Shown: piece by piece, positions 57,701 through 64,000 of the stretch
Layout of the letters: the number at the start of each line of letters is the position of its first letter
Position numbering within the stretch: position 1 is the stretch's first letter
Assembly (NCBI GenBank): GCA_038380795.1
Contig: CM076280.1
Location: forward strand, 3,087,501-3,151,500
Reading direction: 5' to 3'
DNA from: Pyrocephalus nanus
Lineage: Eukaryota; Chordata; Aves; Passeriformes; Tyrannidae
DNA: 64,000 bases
Program-made: the position numbers and the translations under genes
The notes under the pieces: generated by a model
Databases searched by the model: none
What the model saw: the letters and a program-made list of their open reading frames with translations, nothing else
Told to the model about the DNA's origin: nothing

Positions 57701-60459
57701 CCCTCCTGCAGCAGCGAGCCAGCTCCTCAGCTGCCTCCTGGCAGAGGGACAGAGGGGGGTTTCCCAACCTACCTTTTGTTTGTGCTGCTTGCAACATCCC
57801 CCTTCCCCCAGGCGGGGAGAAGATCTTCTCCCGACCTGCTTGTGTGAGGAAGAGCCATTTATCAAACCCTGGCAAGCTGAATTTTCTAGCCATGAACAAT
57901 GTTGGCTGTTGTCAGAACAATCTCAGAAGCCTGATGTGCTCAGAGGGTCAGTGAGGTGCCTCGGGGCAGACCAAGCTGAGCTTTCCTTATCTCCTGGCCA
58001 CCTCCCTTATCTGCTGGCCACCTCCCGGTTGATGCATTACAAGTCCTGTTTAACTGCCCAGATAAGGCTGAGGTTGCTCTGATGAACTGCTCAGGTGCTG
58101 CTCCTGGGGTTGGGGCCGGTGGCTTGATGTCCCGTGGAGTGCAACAGCATTTTAATGCCTATAAATCCTCTGCTCGTGGCAGCAAGTACCTGGGAGTGTG
58201 GGATTATGCTGCAACGCTGTCGTTGCTCTCAAGAGCCTTGCTTGGGTGGTGATTCCTTGTTCCTTTCCAGGCCCCTATTACTGTGGGGTTGGGGCAGATA
58301 AGGTGTACGGGCGCGATATCGTGGAGTCCCACTACAAGGCCTGTCTGTACGCGGGGGTGAAGATCTGTGGCACCAACGCAGAGGTGATGCCTTCCCAGGT
58401 AGGTGTGGGTGGCCCCACGCAGCCCATTTCCCACGGTGGATACAAATTATCATGAGGCTGGAACAAGGCAGCAACTCCCAGCTCCTCTGGAACACTGAAT
58501 CCAGTGATTCCCCACGGAGGTTTTGCCTGGATGGGAGCAGGAGCACTGCTCTGGTGAAGATGTACGTTTGATTTTCTCCTCACTCGCCCTGAGCTCCTTG
58601 CAGAGCTGGTGCAGAGCTGGGAGCTCCCCTGCCCCGTGGAGCAGGGATGCAGGGGATGGAGGGAGCCAGGACAGGCTGTGGGAGCACCATGTGGAGTGAG
58701 GGGAGTCTGAGTCCCTGGGAACCGGGGAGCTGGGGTGGGATCTGGCTTGGGGGGGAGTGGTTGGGAGGGATTTGGGTTTATTTGGGGGTTAGCAGGAGGG
58801 AGTCCCTGATTGCATTAGGCAGGTGGCCAGACTGACCGACTGTGAATCGTTGACTCCTGCTGCTGATGTGGCGAAGATAAGTGGGGGCTTATCTGCAGCA
58901 GAGCTGAGGCAGGACTTTTAACCACCCTGTTGTTTGCCCTGACTTCTTCAGGGTCCTTCTTGGCTGCTTTTTGCATCCTGGGCTCGGGCTCTGGCCATGC
59001 CAGCAGCTGTAAATACGTCATGCTCTGCTTAGTCACCGCGGGTGGTGCAACCCCGGCTCCAGCCGGGCAGGGAGCAGCCCTGGGAAGGACTAACAGGCTC
59101 CTCATTAGTCCTCTGCCCTGTTTGCAGTGTGGGCTGGGGGTCCTGCACACCAGCAGCTCCAGCACCAGCCCCAGTCAGGTGTGGTGCTTCTTTATCTCTG
59201 ATTTGATTAAAACCCCTCTGATTTGCTCTATATGGTCGAGAGCAGTTTATTGCCATTCCTTTTGCCTGCCAAAGCTATTCTGTTGCTTAATTCGGGGCTC
59301 CCCATCCTTGTTGCTGATTCCCAAGGGGACAGCAATCAGCCCACCAACCTGCCCATCCTTACCTGTGCATCTGCTCTCCCCTTCCAGTGGGAATTCCAGG
59401 TGGGCCCGTGTGAAGGCATTGAGATGGGGGATCACCTGTGGATGGCTCGGTTCATCCTCCACCGTGTCTGTGAGGACTTTGGGGTTGTGGCTACGCTGGA
59501 CCCCAAACCGATGACCGGCAACTGGAACGGCGCTGGGTGTCACACCAACTACAGCACTGAGGAGATGAGGAGAGAGGGGGGTCTCAAGTGAGTCCTGAGG
59601 GGTCCCCTGGGATGTACCTGGGAGGCTGGAGTGTCCTTGGCCATGTGTGTCTCCCTCCCTGGGAGGCTGTACCTGGGTTGGGGCTGTCCCAGCTTGTTAT
59701 TTTAAAAGCAGATGGTCATATGAGAGCGTCCCCTGGCCTTGTCCCTGCACAGGAGGAGGGGGTGACAGCCTTCCTGACCATGGGAACACCCCCCCAAAGT
59801 GTGGGTATCAGTCTCTGCTCCCAGGAACAGCAGCAGGACAAGAGGGCCCAGCCTTGAGCTGCCCCAGGAGAGGTTTGGGTTGGCCATTGGGAAGAAGTTT
59901 TTTGCAGAGAGAGTGCTCAGCCCTTGGAATGGGCTGCCCAGGGAGGGGGGGGAGTCCCCGTCCCTGGAGGGGTTTGAGCAGAGCCTGGATGTGGCATCAG
60001 TGCCATGGGCTGGGTGACAAGGTGGGGCTGGGTCACAGGTTGGACTCGAGGGTCTCAGAGGTCTTTTCCAACCCTGTTGATTCTGTGACTCTGTGAAATG
60101 GCCCGACTGACAAACCCCCCCTGCTCCTGCCCCACAGACACATCGAGGCCGCCATCGAGAAGCTGAGCAAGCGGCACGACTACCACATCTGCGTGTACGA
60201 CCCGCGGGGCGGCAGGGACAACTCCCGGCGGCTCACGGGCCACCACGAGACCTCCAACATCTTCGAGTTCTCCGCCGGCGTGGCCAACCGCGGCGCCAGC
60301 ATCCGCATCCCGCGCCAGGTGGGCCAGGATGGCTGCGGCTACTTCGAGGACCGGCGGCCGGCGGCCAACTGTGACCCCTACGCCGTCACCGAGGCCATCA
60401 TGAGGACGACGGTGCTCAACGAGACCGGGGTGGAGACCAAGGACTACGCTGACCACTGA
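54721..60459 (+). CDS. GLUL: Glutamine synthetase, probable divergent paralogue of GLUL, complete
   Basis: Six coding exons: 54721-54886, 55406-55567, 57235-57381, 58271-58398, 59388-59587 and 60138-60459. They total 1125 nt, 374 residues (human GLUL 373), with canonical splice sites and matching phases. The enzyme joins ammonia to glutamate using ATP, as a decamer. Landmarks: [40 protein letters not shown] and HETSNI. Catalytic and substrate residues fall at human numbering: D63, E134, E136, E196, E203, H253, R299, E305, R319, R324, E338 and R340, so it should be active. Yet many constant positions differ: N-terminus [30 protein letters not shown] (usual RKDPNKL), and C-terminus ETKDYADH. 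I therefore infer a second GS gene rather than the ordinary bird GLUL, which is expected elsewhere. The intron-bearing structure excludes a retrocopy. Confidence 0.93.
55568..57234. other. GS intron 3, partly CpG-rich
   Basis: The part from about 55780 to 56350 is CpG-rich and carries a perfect AACCGGTT palindrome (56138-56145) and TTATCA motifs, so an intronic enhancer is possible. The remainder is plain non-coding sequence. Confidence 0.3.
57985..58024. repeat. Tandem 20-bp duplication with GATA-type sites
   Basis: CCTTATCTCCTGGCCACCTC (57985-58004) is followed without gap by CCTTATCTGCTGGCCACCTC (58005-58024). Each has a TTATCT (AGATAA on the other strand). It is in the GS intron before exon 58271-58398. 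Confidence 0.9.
58875..58894. promoter_or_regulatory. Palindromic pair of GATA motifs
   Basis: AGATAAG (58875-58881), a six-base spacer TGGGGG, and CTTATCT (58888-58894) form a perfect 7-base inverted repeat in the GS intron after exon 58271-58398. Confidence 0.5.
59815..60098 (+). mobile_element. CR1 LINE 3' fragment in the last GS intron
   Basis: GGACAAGAGGGCCCAGCCTT, AATGGGCTGCCCAGGGAGG, GGTTTGAGCAGAGCCTGG, and a terminal TTGATTCTGTGACTCTGTGA. It ends about 40 bases before the acceptor of the last coding exon. Confidence 0.9.
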
Positions 60460-60930
60460 GGCCGCGGGGTGGGTGGGGGTTTCGGTGTCTACACTAGCTT
60501 CTCACGTGGGATTTGTGCCTGTGTGGTGTCCTCGGCTGCAAGCTCAGACTCTTTAGGAACCTCGCTTCTGGTCTTGTGAAACGTCGCCTTAGAAATATAT
60601 ATATATATTTTATAATGACAGGGAGGGGCCCGACCTATTTTACCTATTTTCTCAACCAATTTTTTTTTCCTGGTTCCTCATTTTAGGTTTGGGGTTGTTT
60701 GTTTGTTTTTTTTTCCTTTCTTTTTCTTTATTTTCTGTTTTGTTTTTTTTTTTTTTTTTTAACTTGGATTGAATTTTTTTGCCCCATGGACTTTACACTG
60801 TGATGTACATAGATCCCTGCGTGGATGCTGCAGCTGCTGCTGTTTGTGCCTGGGGAGGGTGGCTGCTTTTTTTTTTTTCCCCCCATATCTCTGTTGCAAG
60901 GAAATGATAATAAATAATTCTTCTGGCTGC
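60460..60930 (+). other. GS 3' UTR with poly(A) signal
   Basis: Contains a TATATATATATATTTTA tract near 60595, long T runs, and a canonical AATAAA at 60909-60914, giving a 3' UTR of about 470 bases. This is shorter than the long GLUL UTRs usual in mammals. Confidence 0.7.
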
Positions 60931-61426
60931 GTGGCAGCCGGGTTATGCTGCGGTGGGTGCGTTTTTCTGTAGTCCCTGGAGCTCCGTGGAGGTTTTAATT
61001 TGGGTGTTGCCTGTTTATCACAGTCACTGAGCAGCCTGCACTGGCCCCAGGCAGGGGCTGGAGATGCTGGAGGATCCTTGGGGCAGGTGCCTGGAGCTGC
61101 CTTGCTTCATTTTGTGGTGGCCCAAAGGCCATCTCCTTCCATCGTGATCCCGAAAGGCAAACAGAGCGCTGTGGGCTGAGCAAACAGTGGCTGGGGCAGC
61201 AGCTGGCGGGCGTTTACACAGGGTGTGTGCTGCTGAGTCAGCAAAGCCAGCCCCGCACCGGGCACGGGGAGCAGAGCCCTCCCCTCTGGGGATGCTTTGG
61301 GGGTGGGAGGGGAGCCTGGAGACACGTCCACTGCACCCCTGGGCCGTGTCCTGCTGAAACACAGGGACAGGGTGCAGCTCCTTGGGGTGGGATTGCTCTG
61401 TGAGGGGGAGGACACAGATTTTGTTC

Positions 61427-61830
61427 ATAGAATCACAGGACAGTTTGGGTGGAAGGGACCTTAAAGCTCATCCAGTGCCTCCCCCTGCCATGGGCAGGGA
61501 CACCTTCCACCAGCCCAAGTTGCTCCAAGCCCTGTCCAACCTGGCCTTGGACACTTCAGGGATGGGGCAGCCACAGCTTCTCTGGGCAACCTGTGCCAGG
61601 GCCTGCCCACCCTCACTGGGAAGATTAACTGAAATCTGCCCTCTGGCAGTGGGAAGAGACATTCCCCCTTGTCCTGTCCTTCCAGACCCTTGTCCCAAGT
61701 CCCTCTCCAGCTCTCCTGGAGCCCCTTTAGGCCCTGGAAGGGGCTCTCAGGTCTCCCTGAGCCTTCACTTCTCCAGGTGAACACTCCCAGCCAGGCTCCA
61801 GAGCAGAGGGGCTCCCTAGGACAGACCTGC
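61427..61830 (-). mobile_element. CR1 LINE 3' fragment
   Basis: ATAGAATCACAGGACAGTTT, GGTGGAAGGGACCTTAAAGC, CCTGCCATGGGCAGGGACAC, GAAATCTGCCCTCTGGCAGT and CTTCACTTCTCCAGGTGAAC in order, antisense. Very similar to the copy at 33232-33660 in its distal half. Confidence 0.9.
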
Positions 61831-63109
61831 AGGATGTGACCCATCTTCAGTCACCAGCAGGGACGTGACCTGTAGGTGAGGGGAAGCAGCAGCACGAACA
61901 GACAGGGGACAGCATGTCCACTGCAGGGCAGTCTGGGGGAGTTTGAAACAGGTTTTATGTTTATCCTCGAGTGTGACGCAGGTGACAAGCTGGACTGGAG
62001 GCTCCCAAGTCCCTCCTGCAGGTGACAGCACTGCCAGTGGCACAGGGAAGGAGGGCCACAAGAGCTGGAGCCCCAGACCACCAGCAGCCCTTGGTGCCTC
62101 TGAGCTGTTCAAGAATAAATATAACCCAGTCCCGACACTAAAAAGGACAAAATTTCCTTCCTGAAATTCCTGTTTGGGATGTTGAACGTTTTTCATCAAA
62201 ACCACAACCCTGTCTTATTTTTCCTCTCCTTTCTGTGATGCCTTTAATGGGTAATTTGAGCACTGGGACAGTGACTGATGGATGCAATTGGAAAATCAAT
62301 AAAGAGCTAAATCTGGAGTGGGAAGACTCGTGTTTGTTTCCCTGGCTGTACCAGTGGCTGAAGTGCTTCAGCTCTCACCATCACATGCTGTACAGCCCCA
62401 GTGTAATTTGGGGAATTATGTGAATTCCTGTTGCCAACATGCAGACATCTCTGGCTGGACACAGCACTGTGGTGCTTCCAAACACTTTGTACCTGTCCGT
62501 GGGTCTCACCCTGCAACACAGGCCTGTTCTCTGCAGGGGTGGACACTGGGACTCCAGGGGGGATCCTGGGATTCTCCCAAAGCCGCTGCTGGGGCTTTTC
62601 CCTGAGCTGGGATCGGTCCTGACCCCACATGGCTGGAGCCACTGCGTGCTTGGACACTTCCACCCTATCCTTTGCCAACACACAGATCTTCTTGCTTGTG
62701 CTTTTTGAGGTCAACACGGGCCAGAAACCACATGTCAAGGGTTGTTTTTTCCTCAAAGCAGAAGTGATTCCCACCCACAGGGGCTGCAGCACAGGGGAAG
62801 CAAGGACAGCAGCACATTCCCACAAGGCTTTCTCTGACAATTTTGCTGTGTTTGCTGCTGTGGGAGGTGGGGGTTTGGGTTCAGCCAGCGGGGCAGGAGC
62901 TGGGGATGGAGCCAGACCTCGGGTTGGGGCTTGGGGCCATGGTGGGGGGTACGGAGCCCCCTCTCCATCCTGCTGGGGGGGGTGGATCAGCGCTATCCGG
63001 AGCTTTCCCAAAGGAGCATCCCGAGGTGTCCGAGGGGCGGGAGGGACATTTTGGGGGTTTGGTGCCCTCTGCAGGCACCGACGCGAATCGCAGGGAGCAG
63101 GGAAAACCC
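61831..63109. other. Intergenic sequence downstream of the GS gene
   Basis: No gene recognised. An AATAAA-containing stretch (near 62297) has no associated exon that I can see. The 62.5-63.1 kb part is GC-rich. Confidence 0.35.
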
Positions 63110-63345
63110 TCTGGGATCATCGAGCCCCTGATCCAACGAACCCATGTCCCCAAGGGCCACACCTACACCTCTGTTAAATCCCTCCAGGGACGGTGACTCC
63201 GCAACCCTTCCAGTGTGGAAATTTTCCCCGGGATCCAACCTAAACGTCCCCTGGTGCAATTGGAGGCCGTTTCCTCTCATCCTGTCTCCTGTTACCTGGG
63301 AGCAGGGACCGCTCCCCACCTGGCTCCAGCCTCCTTTCAGGTAGT
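63110..63345 (-). mobile_element. CR1 LINE fragment
   Basis: ATCATCGAGCCCCTGATCCA, TTAAATCCCTCCAGGGACGG, GGATCCAACCTAAACGTCCC and GAGGCCGTTTCCTCTCATCC: same subfamily type as the copy at 884-1440. Confidence 0.85.
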
Positions 63346-63811
63346 TGTAAAAGGCGTTATGTGAGGTATCAATTCCTGCCTCACGTATCTTTTACTCTCT
63401 AATTAAGATATTTGAGATCCCAGAAATCCAGCAGCTGCTGGATGCAAGAGAAGGTGACTATAACTAGCAGACAACCTGATCCCAGATTTGAACTCGCTTT
63501 CTTGCACCCTCACAAAAGCATAATTCAACACCAGGAGGCAAAGGAAAACAAATCTGCTTAACACACTTCATTTCACGCTGCTGTAAAGCAGAATTCAAGT
63601 TAGTTGGGAAACAAAACCAGAAGCTTTGCCTGCATCAAGGAAAACTGTCAGCTGTAGTGTTGGGGAGCAGAGCACCACAGCAAACCAAAGCATCAACCCC
63701 TTTTGGTTTAGGCTCTGACCGTGCCCACCTGCCCACAAGACCACCCTGCACCCACTGGGCAGATGTACCCACCTTCACTATATCTGGTATTTCCACACAA
63801 GCCCTCACAGA

Positions 63812-63882
63812 GAGTGATATAAATAATAAATAGAATAGAATAAAATAAAAATAAACACCATAAATAAACAAACAAATAAATC
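63812..63882. repeat. A-rich simple repeat (AATA/AAACA type)
   Basis: AATAAATAGAATAGAATAAA and related AAATAAACAAACAAATAAAT runs. Open frames over this stretch are composition artefacts. Confidence 0.85.
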
Positions 63883-64000
63883 AATCCCCTTTGGGGCTGT
63901 TCCAGTCCCCATCCCAGCCCTTGGCTGAAGGCACATCTCCCCTCAGGACAGTTGCCCCAGGGCTGTGACCCAGCAGATGGACGAGTGGCTCTGGGATACG

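Noticed and set aside
1..64000. CRISPR arrays, bacterial operons or prophage
   Set aside because: Spliced vertebrate genes and CR1 elements dominate; no array of regularly spaced identical repeats with unique spacers exists.

Overview
The window looks like a gene-dense, GC-rich piece of a bird genome, plausibly a microchromosome. The main evidence is about nineteen CR1 (chicken repeat 1) LINE fragments on both strands, compact introns, CpG-rich promoters, and proteins that align exon by exon with vertebrate genes.

Layout. (1) 544-8833, minus strand: seven exons of an ectonucleoside triphosphate diphosphohydrolase most like ENTPD2. The 3' end lies off the left edge. All visible splice sites and phases are intact, but the four visible apyrase conserved regions have lost residues needed for catalysis, so this looks like a pseudoenzyme. 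(2) 8834-11288: a divergent intergenic promoter region. It has a TATA-like/GC-box promoter for the ENTPD2-like gene, two CR1 fragments, and a CpG-rich NELFB promoter carrying an eleven-copy 16-bp tandem array. (3) 11289-21656, plus strand: a complete 13-exon NELFB (COBRA1) gene encoding 577 residues. (4) 22-54 kb: mostly non-coding, with CR1 fragments, simple repeats, an LTR scrap, and several non-repetitive blocks that look regulatory. It also holds a candidate two-exon gene for a 93-residue membrane or secreted protein (30589-34710), a decayed class A GPCR (about 40.2-40.9 kb), a 185-bp duplicated segment, and a strongly C-depleted tract near 44 kb. (5) 54529-60914, plus strand: a complete glutamine synthetase gene with six coding exons, 374 residues, a TATA-like promoter and a poly(A) signal. 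All catalytic residues sit at their human numbers, but the protein differs from ordinary bird GLUL at many usually constant positions, so it is probably a second, divergent GS paralogue. (6) 61-64 kb: CR1 fragments and A-rich simple sequence.

The genes do not form a pathway. NELFB acts in promoter-proximal pausing of RNA polymerase II, the ENTPD2-like protein is a cell-surface protein, and GS makes glutamine from glutamate and ammonia. The points most worth a second look are the ENTPD2-like pseudoenzyme, the divergent GS, the small membrane-protein gene and the NELFB promoter array. Coordinates of coding exons were read from splice sites and checked by phase. Repeat boundaries are approximate. 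Nothing was searched against a database.
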